Below the pieces are notes generated by a model that was given only the letters and a program-made list of their open reading frames with translations, did no database searches and was not told the origin of the DNA. 64,000 bases of DNA, taken from positions 1,025,001-1,089,000 of the forward strand of contig NC_132977.1 of NCBI RefSeq assembly GCF_047496725.1. Reading direction: 5' to 3'. A program made the position numbers and the translations under genes. This DNA comes from Anoplolepis gracilipes. Taxonomy: Eukaryota > Arthropoda > Insecta > Hymenoptera > Formicidae. Below, piece after piece: positions 39,464-51,056 of this stretch (the stretch's first letter is position 1; the number at the start of each line of letters is the position of its first letter).

Positions 39464-39475
39464 GGGGGGGGGGGG
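39464..39475. repeat. Run of 12 G
   Basis: A homopolymer of twelve G bases stands in AT-rich DNA. Long G runs are rare in such genomes and the exact length is prone to sequencing error. Confidence 0.9.
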
Positions 39476-41687
39476 CACGTTATAAAATTTTCGTAAGACA
39501 TGAACATTTTCCTCGATCGTAAATTACGATTTCTATGGACAGGAATTTACGTCAGACGAAACAAGATTCGTCAGGATAGCGTTTTGCGGTGCTACATCTC
39601 CCGCGTGCCTCATCCGCACGCGCGTAATCTCACAAGTAAAGTCGTAAACATTAAAATGACGAGAATTATAGAACTTGCGCATAAGAAGATTAATGGCTCG
39701 CAGGTGGTTGTTCACCGCCTTGTTAAGATCTCTCGTGCAGCTCGTGCGACGGTGGAAGTACGTAGATTGTTCTCTTGCGACAGCCCTGCACCCGCAAACT
39801 GCACTTCATTCTTTCGACCTTAACGTCGAATCTGTTATGAAGCTAATGCACGAGCGCTCGTAAACTACAAACGAGGCTCAGAATTAAATCAGTAATTGAA
39901 AGAAATGCTCGGTTGCTTTACGTTACGGAAGAGCGAGAGAGAGCGAGAGAGAGCGAGAGAGAGAGAGAGAAATAAGAGAATTTTATTTACGTTTCGAATC
40001 TTAATTAGAATTTTTTAAGAAACGTTGTGTTTTGCATTTTTATGATATTAATATACGAAGTTGATCTCGCTCGCTCGATCGCTTCGAGCGAAAGTTTAAA
40101 AGTTTATCGGCGACATATAAGTGAAACTGAATCTTTTACCATAAATAAATCAACGCCTCGTGTGTTTTCGCTAATATTGCACAGACTTTGGTAAAAGTCG
40201 CGTCATTAAGCACGCGACGTTATTGTAATTATCTCCCGCTTATTTAAGCACAAATTTGGCGTCGTAAGAATGAAGAAACAAGTCGACCCGCTTGGTTACC
40301 GTTTTTAGTTACGGAACACCGCGTACCGCAGTCTGTCGAACGTGAAATGAAACCGAAAGATATCTGCAGCGCGAAAATGATATCACTATACAACTAAGCG
40401 GCTTGGCGAAACCGGAATAGTCAGTATAAGCGTGCGTACAGGGTGTTCTAAAAGTCGCGACTTAAATTTAACGATAGAGCGAGTCTGTGGTAAATCTTGA
40501 TTTTTTTTTTCTTTTCTCAACCGAGATTTCGAAATAACTTCCGTATCGGAGAAATTATGCGTGACGCGCTATTGTTAAACTACATCTTCCTTTAAACGTG
40601 AATAAAGCATTTTTTGTCTCAGGGATTTCTTCCCACGGATAGTAATTACTACATAGTTGACGTAAAATATCAGCGTAGCTCGCAAGCGGATTCGAGAGAA
40701 GATTTTTTATTTGCCACATTATTTTTCATAATTGTTCTAGACGCGGAATGCATATTTATGGAAACAATATTGTTCTTCGTTTCTCAACTGATAACGAAGT
40801 TGTAGTAAAACACCGTTTTTGCATTACATAAAACTTGAACGGGTGTCAGACTTATTAAGTATTCTCGGTGAACGGTATTATGGTATATAGTAATACACGT
40901 TGCCCGTGAACCTAATGCATTCGCCTTTTACCAGAATACCTCGATTATATTAAGACCGCATCGCGCCTGTTAAGGCTCGTGTGTTGAACTTGTTACTCGC
41001 TCGATTACGGCACGACCATGGTTTTGAATAAAAGATACAGCTCGAGCTCTCTGAACTCTTGCCGCTATAAATCATCCGGACAGATACTGTGTGACTAAAA
41101 TAGATCTAACGTTGACAGGAGCGCTTTTCGTATTTCTACCAAGCGGAAGTTGTTCGTAATGAATAGAAGATTGATCGAATGATCGACTTTACTACGTGTT
41201 CCAATATCTATTTTACGACGAAAAAAAGTCATCGATATACACAGGCATAATTAATGAATAAATTAGTTTTCACTTTAACATTCGAGCTATTCATAGTAAG
41301 CGAGCTCGACTCATTAGCTCGTTAGCTCGCTCCGATCGTTTCACCGGATTTCAACGCGATTCTCAATTACGTTCGCGGTTCCCTTTGTGCCGCGACGCGT
41401 TTCCCGCCAAACCAAGAGATATTCGTCGCGCAACCGTGAAAGTGCCTCCGGGTTCCGCGAGGTTGAATCTCCGATGAGGGAGGGGAGAAGATCGAAACGT
41501 GGATGCGCAGCAGCTGTCTGTTTAGCGGAAGAAACGATAAAATAGAAAGCCACTGACAAAATAACGAGGGGGGATACGCGCGATTTCCGCGTGATGCCGT
41601 CAACTATCTCTTTTACACCCTCCCACCGATATCTCGTTATTACATCGCTCGATTATTCAAATCGAGACTGTCGCGTAACGAACTTAC

Positions 41688-41846
41688 GTTTCTAACGAAA
41701 TCCTCGCGGTCGTCGTTGGAAGCCTCCTCCACGTTGATACGAATTGCCGACATGCTATGGGGCGTCGATCCTTCGCGAAATTGTTCCGGTAGAACACTCT
41801 CTCCTAGATTGTCGCTGAATACCGATGATACTTGTTGAATTTTCAT
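41688..41846 (-). CDS. First coding exon of an unidentified minus-strand gene
   Basis: An ATG at 41846 opens 53 codons ending exactly at a perfect donor (AAC|GTAAGT, 41688/41687), in phase 0. The peptide begins MKIQQVSSVFSDNLGES and continues to SMSAIRINVEEASNDDREDF. It is acidic and Ser-rich, without signal peptide or membrane span, as expected for a cytoplasmic N-terminus. A second in-frame ATG lies at codon 32. Directly upstream lies a CpG-rich promoter-like region. The next acceptor-bounded exon on this strand that I can support is 27214-27023, which begins in phase 0, so the two could be spliced across a 14.5-kb intron. That link is inference. I do not recognise the protein. Confidence 0.55.
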
Positions 41847-42850
41847 TGGATATTATCCGGGAAATTGTTCTTCCTTAATGAGATCACCACTCCTTGTCGC
41901 GACGGCTGGTGATCTCCTTCCGGTCTATATTAATTCACGAATTCCACAAGAAACCCACTATCGGTCACCCTCGTAAAACGAATCGCGATCGATCGATATC
42001 TCGTTCGGATGCTCCGTGCGCGACTATCGGCGTCTGATTCGAAATTCTCCTTTCGATATATTTAGGAGGGAGAGATCGGTGCCAAGCGCGTATCCTAGGA
42101 TATATCGTGTTCTCCAAGATTAGAATCGAGTCCGAGCTCACCGTCCTTTCTTTCCCTTCGAAGCAGGACAGTGCCTCGTCGATCTTATCAACTTATCTCC
42201 CTTTAATCTCCCTTTGGATATACGCGTTGGATATCACCAACTCGCTTTCGATTCTCTCGCGAAAATCCTGCACGGAATCACCACCGAGGGATGACCAGCG
42301 ATCCGCTGGTCAGTATCGCATGAGTGTACGCGCGCGTGTACGCGCGTTTCGCATCTGCGTGCGCGTGTACGCGCCTGTTAAATTTAATACGAGTACCGCA
42401 CGCCGAATACCGTGATCGTCTCTCTCGCACGCGTGCGACTAGAGCCGTCGCCGCATCTGGCCTTTGGACTGGCTGGTACCAGTCCACCAGATCGGTTTTA
42501 TACCTTCGTATCTCCCACTCTCGCGAGCGCGCTCGTGCTCGCTCTACTCGCTGCTCGCTGCTCGCTGCTCGCTCCCTCGTTCGTTCGCTCCATGGCACGT
42601 CGATTCTGCATACGGGCAGTTCCACCACGGTCGAGAGAATCGATTTTTTTTTTTTTTTTTTTTTTTTCCTCTCCGGACATACGTGGCACGCACAAACACA
42701 CGCGGCGCACACACCAAGGCGTTGTGCCTTTTCCTCGCGAGGGGACATATGCTCGGCGGGTGTTCGCTGCAGACGCAAGGACGAACGAGAGAGGTCGGGG
42801 GAAGGGACTACCCGTCCGCGCCCTAAGTCGATCCGGTTGATGCTTGATAT
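41847..42850 (-). promoter_or_regulatory. CpG-rich promoter-like region upstream of the minus-strand exon
   Basis: This block is strongly enriched in CpG compared with its surroundings. It includes GCGCGTGTACGCGC-type words at about 42325-42375, a (CTCGCTG)-like tract at about 42545-42575 and a T24 run at 42644-42667. Long open frames exist on both strands at once (up to 249 codons on plus), which is an effect of base composition and not evidence of coding. Its position just 5' of the exon ending in GTAAGT fits a promoter and 5' leader. Confidence 0.45.
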
Positions 42851-43137
42851 AGGTCCCGTTTCTCTATCTCGTGGATACAGGAAACACGGAGAACGTGGAC
42901 ACCACCGTAGCCGTCGCGTTATCTATTCTGGCTGTCGCGTAATGAAACCGAGGAAGTGTAGGCTTACTCTTATCTCTCGAATTTTGCGTGTAACCGCGAC
43001 ACGCCTCGCCTCGAGACAATATAAACAGAAAAGAAAGAGAAAAGTGTGTTTGTCTTATTTTATTCTTCGATAGTGGTTTTTGATTTCTTGGAGAGCCGCG
43101 ATCGTGTTTGCCGTATCATTTTGCGGTCATGTATAAT

Positions 43138-43529
43138 CAGGGTGTATACTCCCGGGAAAACTCCTTGGAAAACCTGGTATTCTCAAGGAATTTTATTATA
43201 CCTTGAAAAGTCATGGAATTCTCATATGGAATTTCGATAGGATTCAGGGAATTTAAAAAAAATGTCAAAGAAGTACTTATTTTAAAAATTTAAAATATTT
43301 TAAGTTTAAAATCTGCTTAAAATATATATTTTTTTCTTTACGTCTATATAAAATTCTTTAAAATATGTTTTTTGTTTACGTCAAAAAATGATACGCTAAA
43401 ATAAATAAGCTTATTTTAAAATTGCATCTAAAAATATTTTAATTTTACCTGGAATTTTGAATAAAAATACCTGGAAGATCCTGGAATTCTCAGGGATTTT
43501 TTTTACTCAGAATTTGAGTATACACTCTG
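43138..43529. mobile_element. 392-bp MITE with terminal inverted repeats and 5-bp target duplication
   Basis: The left end is CAGGGTGTATACTC. The right end, GAGTATACACTCTG, is its reverse complement with one mismatch in 14. Both ends are flanked by ATAAT, a candidate 5-bp target-site duplication. Inside, a short motif occurs near both ends in the same direction (CTGGTATTCTCAAGGA and CTGGAATTCTCAGGGA). There is no coding capacity. The superfamily is undecided: CAGGG-type starts occur in hAT elements, but those duplicate 8 bp. Confidence 0.75.
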
Positions 43530-43534
43530 ATAAT

Positions 43535-46500
43535 ATTTGTTCTCTCTATTGTGCAAATTGTTTGAATAATAACAAATAATATCTTATGAATCGCATAACG
43601 AGGCATAATAATGATCTCTTATTTCTATAAAATAATTTAATCGAAAGCTTATCGATATTAGAGTAATATAATAGAAAGAAATTTTAATTACTTTTCATGT
43701 GATCAATTTTAGAAAACTTAAATGAAATTCTCGATGAAGAATTGTTGAATTATTCATTTTTGCTATTACAAAGTATCTATCTTGCACTTTAGCATGTGAT
43801 AAAATATCTACTTTTTTATTTCTGGAAACAAATATCTACAGTTTTATACTTTGTAACTTACATTGGCCTTCAGGTGTATTTGTCAGTCGTAAACACGACC
43901 GGAAGCTGTTTCGCTTTAGTGTACGTTTTATCTCATTCTGGTTTGCTTTATTTTTATGTCGGCCAGCGCAATGATCTGAAATCTGTCTCGTTTTTGATCG
44001 ATTCGCGTATCGCTCGTTATTGTCAGACTGCGCGTACCAATACATTCGCAATTTTTGACACGGATAACAAAAGTTACAAGAGAGATTTCGTATCTTTCTT
44101 GTCGTAAATTCTTTCATAGCGTAACTTCGCGCAGGAGAAAAAGCTTAAAAAACCATAAGCTGAGCATTGAGTTAATTTTTTTCTTTGTTGTATACGTAAG
44201 TATTTGAAAAAAACGCATTTAATGTGAAAACATAATAAAAAATAATCGTATACTTTACTTTATGCAACGTCGAAGGCCCATCGAGGCGTGTGAATCGCGC
44301 GCTTTTTATTCGATCGGATTAGATAAAATGAAAAACCAAGCGTGACTACCGTTGATCGAATATTGTATAACATTCTGCGCGAATACTCGACTTTTACGTG
44401 AAATTATTCTCATATAGATTCCACAGCAATCGTAGCGTAATTCCCGTTACAGCAAAGTTTATCACGCAAAATCTATAGAAATGATAGAAATTTTGCGAAA
44501 TGTTATATTTTAACGAAACGTCTCGGCAGTATCAATGACGTTCGAGAAATCGACGCAGTCAGACGCAACTAAAACAACGTTATAGTTGTAAATTACGCGA
44601 TGCGGGCCGATATTACAGTAGCTGGTGTAACAGTGGCTAACGTGACTGTCGAATTATCGCTTGACTCGAAACCAACCGTGATGAAATAGTGACCCTTATG
44701 CAATATTTATCGTCCGAAGTACACCACTGACTCGTTTCGTAACCTTGAATTTCACTGATCAAAGGTAGCATCATCGACATCCAACACATCCGTGAATAAA
44801 ATCGTCACGCTTTGATCGATTCTAAGAAATTCCGACGATATTCTATTCTCGATCGAATCACGACTGACTCACGCCATTGCTCGTCGTCCGCGAGGACAAG
44901 GCGCGTGTTAATGCATATCCCGCAAATTAGAGCTAATCACTGCTCGGCTTTCCGCGCAAATTAAATATTCCGGTCAGGAGCAAAGCGCACGGTGCTCTAT
45001 TTCAGGCAAGGACTAACGCGCGCACCCGGAACTACTTCCTTTTCCTATCCCGATTCCCCTTTCCCGTCTCGCTCATTTCGCGGCCCGCGAAAGACATATC
45101 TACGAGGTCGTGATCTCACGCAATGATCTCGATCGTCGAGAGTCAAGTGCACCGCCCCTTCTCGACTGACCTCCGGTCGCTTGCTTGGTCGCCCCAAGGC
45201 GAAAAGTTACGTGACTTTTACGGCTTGATCTGCTGCAGATCGACATCACGGACGTCTCGCAGAATTTTCTATTTAAACAGACCGTAGCACATGCTCTTTC
45301 TCATATCGATATATCAGTGATTCATTGGAAATAAACTCCTTATATCGTCAATTAATTTTGGATTTTTTTTGCAATAAAGAGAAACGACGCTGCGGATATT
45401 CTCTCATTGTTGAGCAAGAACGGATGTTCAGCCGACTGGGATCACGAGATTAAAAGCGAATTTATCGATAAAATTAATTAAGTAAAATTTTCTTGAATCG
45501 GTTTATAAATATTTATAGATTGCAATCTTTTTTTTTTTTTAGATATTTCAAAGCATTTTCGCATAATTCTGACGAAAATTGAACGATTATTTAATATAAC
45601 CGATAACTGTAAAACATTATTACATGAAAAGTTTATAATATCTCTATAATTGTTTATTAGAGAGAATTTAAAATCTATTAATGTCTCGAGCGAGTTTTAT
45701 AATATATATATATATATATAATATATTTATATTTTATGTTATAAGAAAAAATTGACTCTAATTGTCCAAAACCTTCGCGCATGAAAAGAAATACAGCGAA
45801 ACAGGGACATTCTATATATTTACAATTATGTTCGCTATATAATTAGTCAACTCTACAGTTGCCTGCTACTTATTTTCTTAAGTATATACTAGAGGACAAA
45901 GTATCGTACCGTCGTGTCAACGATAAAGATAAGGCTCGCGTACGACTCGATTAAAGTTATTAGCCGTTTTGCAAGCAGACATTAATCGTCGTCAGCGAAT
46001 CATGAGATTGTCATTGGTGACTCGTCAGAAAAAAAAAAAAAAACGAGTACATCCTTACGTGCAATTTGTACGGTTTCCATTAACGACGATTGTGTGTTTC
46101 GATTGAAATCTAAATGTGACTGCCAGTTAGCACGTGTGCAACGTGCACATCTATACTCGTCGCATGATTTAACTCGTATCAATCACGATTGATTGCGCGC
46201 TGAACAATTCTTCTTAACCCTCTATCGTATAATTTTTCCTCGGTTATTTTACAAGCTGGAACTAATGAAATTCGCTCCAATCAAGCTCTTCGATATTTTA
46301 TTATCCATAAGCAATGTCGCTATATTTCTCAATTATACATTAGCATAATTATAGCTTTAGTTGAAAAAAACGTTGATTATCATTAATATGGATGTAATAA
46401 AATTTTTTTTATAAAAATAAGGAGGCCCCTCATTTTATACGTAGCCCACTTTACACGACACGACGTTTGTACGCGGAAAGGTTAAAATTCGATTTTTTGA

Positions 46501-49500
46501 GGGAAGTAGATGTATTATTGCACGCGCCTTCGGAATTTTTTCTACTTCGAGCTCGACTTTGTCTCGCGAATCTATCCTGGTTTCGGCGATGCAAGGTCAG
46601 CGCTTTCGACAACTTCCTGATCCATGTAACACATCGCCGCCGGGAGGAATGCGCGCACGATTCTGCGATAAAAACATGTACGTTCAATGATATGTCGATC
46701 TTTTTCGATTGCGAGCAAGGTCAAAAGGGATTGGCTACCTTGCTCTTCCTCCCCACGTCGCGCTACCCGTACGCCGTTTTCGTTCTATCTCGCTCCATAC
46801 TTCTTGTAGCGTATTTCGTCGACCGCCCACTCCACATCGTTGCGAACCTTCGAGAAATTAATTGCACGTCCCTCTCTCCGCTGCGTACGTTACCTCTCCC
46901 TACTGCTGCGTACATTATTTCTCTTCCTGACTTGCCCAAGAGTCTATGCAGGTCGATTGTTGGCTGCTACGATGCTTGAAGCACGTACGCGTGTCTTTCA
47001 CGATGTCACGATGGATGAGTCTGCGCCACTCGCAAGATACGTCTTTCTCGAGATGGCAGCTCGCGGCAAAGGTTCTCGAGAGTGAATGCTAAGTCAGCGC
47101 GAGAAAACTTCATATTTTTTATTAAGTATCTTTTACAATTTTTTTATTTCTTTTTATTCGTAACTAATAAACTTGCTACATCTGCTCTACCCTATACACT
47201 GGCATTTATTCATGTCTATTTACTTGATTCTCCGATAAATTTTTACCGCTCGTGTAGATTCTATTTGATCGTCCGATGTTGCGCACGTTACAAAGTTCGC
47301 GTGATAACGTATACATTATACGTGAATATTTAACCATCAATGATGGTCAAATATTTGTTCGCACCATCGATTGTATATACAGATACACATTGTTTTCGTA
47401 AGTGAAAAATATCGTATTGGTAGTAATTGCGCGATTACGACAGTATACGCGATTACGTGTACGAGTAAACAGCTTCATAAGCACTGTCAGTGGTTATAAA
47501 ACGTTCTACTAATACGAAGTCGACGCAGTGTGTAACGACTCGAAGAAACGCGATTGCAGTTTCGTTAATGTTGCTGTAGATCGTAATCATGCGTCTACAC
47601 ATATTTTTAACTTGTCTACTAACAATTGTTAAACTACCGTAACCGGACGGCTAATTGCCGTCCCTAATTATATTTTTACCAACGGACTAGACAACCTATA
47701 TACATCGCACGTACGTTGTACGCTGCGCAAGAATTCACGCTAGCCTTACGCGCGATGACGAACTTTCCCCATGCTATCGCGTCGAAGACAGTAGATGACG
47801 AAATGATCATGGGCGGGTTCAAGCTTGAATCGTTCATAAAGTGTGAAATATCCGCGACATTTAAGCGGTACCTTTGGTTATCTAGCGCGAATCACCATAG
47901 AGAAACAAAGGAAAGAATCATAGTGACCTTTAATCTCAAAGAGAAATAAATTGCGGATTAAATCGTAAAGGATTAAAAGAGCTTGAATAATTATAATATA
48001 AATCTTACAATATTAATCTGTTGCATTTGAAATGATTATAACGATAGAAAGAAAATAATGCTATAAATATAGTAATGTAATAATCTTATGAACGCGTAAT
48101 ATTGTACGCAAGACTTTCTCATACACTGTCGTTGAAATCCTATTATTCGATTTATTATATTATTCCATTTAAACAAGTTTTAATATTACATTACGTGTCG
48201 TACATAGATTATTCTTATGTTATATATCGTATCCGACTCGATTTCTTGATTAGCATGGCGCCACGATGGTGCCAGCACGAAGACTGGATCTTACAGTAAT
48301 CCCCATAAAAATTAAGACCCATCTTGAAATCTGAATACCGTAAGGTGATTAATTTCGAAATATATTTGTGTCCGCTTATTTGAATTACGTGAAGGTCGTT
48401 AGGAACGTGTTAGATCCGCGTGTTTACGATTAGAAATTAAAATTACTTTGAACGGAATTCACGACGGTCTTCGATTAACGAGTTGAAGTGAACGTGGAAT
48501 ACGTTCTTACAGACAGGACAATGTAGAACCCTTCATCAACCACACGGAGGTTCGTGAATGGTTCCGTGTGAAAGAAGCGGGATCCTCTACGAACCCGGAC
48601 ACACGGGTTCCTTCGCTCTCGCCAGCGTTACGTTATTGCTCTCGATTCGTTTATCTCATCGGCCCAGAATCGTATATCCGTGCCCGTGAACTCGAGATGT
48701 GCCGTACGATATTTGCTATTCATTCTTTATTGAAATATATTACGACTATTCCCGCTGTCAATATATATTCTCAAAGATTTATTTTAATATTATTTTTAAT
48801 TTGTTTCTAAGAACATACACATGAGAATGATTGTAATTAAACAAAAATATTATACATCACGTTTTCGAGCAATCTTAGTTAGTTCAACTATGATTTTAAA
48901 AAGCAATAAACAAAAAGTGTTGCGAAAGTTACTGTAGAAAAGATTTTACTATCTAGAGAGAAGAGACTTTCCCCCGTAAGTAAACACACGTAACATTCAA
49001 TTAACAGAGCACGATGATAATTAGTATCCGCGTATGCAAATATTCTTACTGTACTTGCGGAATTGAAATTCTACTGTCGAAATGTGCATTTTATTTTACT
49101 ATATTATATGTGATATACGAGGCACTTTAGATGCGAGAAGATATTTTAAAACACATAAAGAATATTACGAATACAGCGTTGAGAAATTAGAGACATTAGC
49201 GAAAAGAAAAAGAAATGTAGTATAATTTAATTAAACTGTAAAGGCGTTTTTTTATTAAAGTCTTGTACTATCATAATTATACTACAACATAGCGAATACT
49301 TTTGATTGATATTACGTTGGATTAATTGATGTAACTCCGATAAGGAGAAATATACGAGCCATGTGGCTGATTGATGTCATACGTATAACATAGGAAGAAG
49401 CAGGAAACGTTCGCGATTATTTATGTGCAATAGAGAAAAGTATGGCGGTTTCGCACTCGCAATAATACTTGATAATGATTTACCATAGACAATTTATAGT

Positions 49501-50329
49501 CTCCACTCTCCGATCACCATATTTTATTCTATAGTGTATCTCGGCTAAATATTCCATATCGATATATTTTGTTTTTTATAATAGCATGTATACATCATAA
49601 TACAACCGACAATCATTTGCGATAGATAATTTTTGAACTTTTACGAGTATTCGCGAGTTTATATTGAATTCATATTGCCGTAATTTGTTCCGATATGCAA
49701 AATCTTTATGCTTATTCTTAAATACGTCATATAACTCGTAACAACTCATATCTGAACTCTAAATCAAGATTTGCTTAATGATAACAAAATTTTTTTTTTT
49801 TATACACCTTTGACGATGTTTCTTAATTTAATAGTTTCAAAATTATTCGATCGATATCGCGTTCAAATTTATGAATATCTCACATCGCAAAGTATTTTTA
49901 CACACACTTGTACGTGATTAAAAATACATAAATGTCTCCGTTGTACGCACAAATATTTGCCATTGTCGTCATTCACTCTGAAAATATCACTGGAAAATTA
50001 TGTTTTAAATATCATGCGCGACATCCTCGAACTCATTTGCGAGTCTAATGCTAAGTTCCGACATTGTTCGAGCGTTCATGCTCGTTACGTCATTTGTAAG
50101 TAAAATTCTACATAAAGTATGTCGCAGCATCTCTCGCGTTATATAATTTACATACTATGTTATACTATATTGCATAATACTTTCTTTTTTACTACGATTT
50201 CACACAATTAGTCTTGCTTGTATCTCATTTACATTCCGCGCATCTTTTTGCGCATTTAATCGGCCCCTCGTGAGCGTGCATATCTTGCCGCTTGTCAATC
50301 GTTAAATCGGAAAGGAAGGACGTAGAATT
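43535..50329. other. No supported gene; scattered CpG-rich patches
   Basis: AT-rich DNA alternates with CpG-rich patches at about 44880-45280, 46440-47090, 47520-47900 and 48400-48700. The last patch keeps one plus-strand frame open for about 90 codons (passing through NHTEVREWFRVKEAGSS and VPSLSPALRY) but lacks a start, splice context or known relatives. A TA tract lies at about 45704-45721. Nothing else can be supported. Confidence 0.4.
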
Positions 50330-50402
50330 ATGCAAGTTACAGCGAGGAAATCTTTGCTATCTCCGACGTGTCGCAAAGCGATAGATGATTTGTATGGCTT
50401 AG
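50330..50402 (+). CDS. Possible short first coding exon (speculative)
   Basis: An ATG at 50330 opens 24 codons (MQVTARKSLLSPTC, then RKAIDDLYGL) and runs into a perfect donor, TTAG|GTAAGT, at 50402/50403. No following exon was identified, and the antisense strand is also open across the same stretch, so this may be chance. Confidence 0.2.
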
Positions 50403-50588
50403 GTAAGTCAAAAAGAAAGTGACCATCGGAAGAAGGCACGCCTTCGTAACGCGCGCGTCTATATGCGTGCACGTGACTCAACGTTAATTCTTCACGTGCT
50501 TCCGAGGAAGTCATTGTGCAATATCTCGCACACTAGTAGTTTTAGTGATCGCCGATATGGACGTTCATTATTCGAGAAGGAAGATGTG

Positions 50589-51056
50589 AGATTCGCTTAA
50601 GAAAAAAGAATCGAAAGCAAACGAAAGCGATCAGTAGTGATCAATGAATAATGAAATTACAGGGCGTAAAATAATGAGTGAAAACTGACAATATGCATGT
50701 TATAAAATTGTGATATGTCTTGTAGGAATATCACACTATGTATAAAATATTCAAGATGCGAAATATTATTTTCCATAACCATTAAAGCCTCATCGTGTTG
50801 ATATAAAAACTATTTTAAAGCTCGTTTGATATAATATATGCAAACACGTTATTAAACATAATTGTTTTTAAAGTGTCATTAAACATGATTTTTCAATTAC
50901 AAATGACATTTGTAATAATACTGTCGTAAGTGTATGTTTCAAAGAAATGATAGAAGTAGCGATCACAATAAACAATTATATTTAATAACGTGTAAGATTC
51001 GCTTAAGAAAAAAAAAGAAAAAAAGAAAAAAAAATTGAAAGCGAACGAAAGCGATA
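50589..51056. repeat. Direct repeat flanking the inverted unit
   Basis: The words GATTCGCTTAAGAAAAAA and AACGAAAGCGAT occur together at about 50591-50629 and again at about 50997-51056, on either side of the inverted repeat copy. The right copy is stretched by an A-rich run. This suggests that a segment of about 405 bp was duplicated, or that the flanks were duplicated when the repeat arrived. Confidence 0.6.
50640..50967 (-). repeat. Inverted copy of the 362-bp repeat unit
   Basis: Read as reverse complement, this segment matches the units at 53313-54400 closely. It contains GATCGCTACTTCTATCATTT, the CATTTGTAATTGAAAAAT stretch and the closing TTACGCCCTGTAATTTCA. It faces the tandem copies across about 2.35 kb, so the pair forms a long inverted repeat. 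A trace of a second unit junction (TGATCAATGAA) sits at its left edge. Confidence 0.85.

Larger units (their letters stand above)
27215..41687. other. 14.5 kb with no supported exon; probable long intron
   Basis: This long stretch is mostly AT-rich. It holds simple repeats at 28007-28042 (GA), 29308-29349 (TA) and 39464-39475 (a run of 12 G). A CpG-rich block at about 28170-28760 contains a GACGC-type pentamer tract near 28505-28545. Smaller CpG-rich patches lie near 30600-31300, 35100-35300, 39500-39850 and 40060-41100. No open frame shows family resemblance. If the exon at 41688-41846 belongs to the membrane protein at 26435-27214, all of this is its first intron. The sequence at about 40440 (CAGGGTGTTCTAAAAGTCGC) resembles a transposon terminus, but no partner end was found. 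Confidence 0.4.

Noticed and set aside
40440..40620. CAGGGTGTTCTAAAAGTCGC, resembling a transposon end
   Set aside because: No matching inverted end or coding remnant could be found nearby, so no element can be delimited.
42324..43073. A 249-codon open frame on plus, with 142- and 120-codon frames beside it and a 166-codon frame on minus
   Set aside because: Several frames on both strands are open at once because the block is CpG-rich and stop-poor. They cross a T24 run and show no domain, so they are shadows of composition in a promoter-like island.
46467..47085. 170-codon and 81-codon open frames on plus
   Set aside because: Moderate-GC patch with an overlapping minus frame. No domain, no splice sites and no start context.
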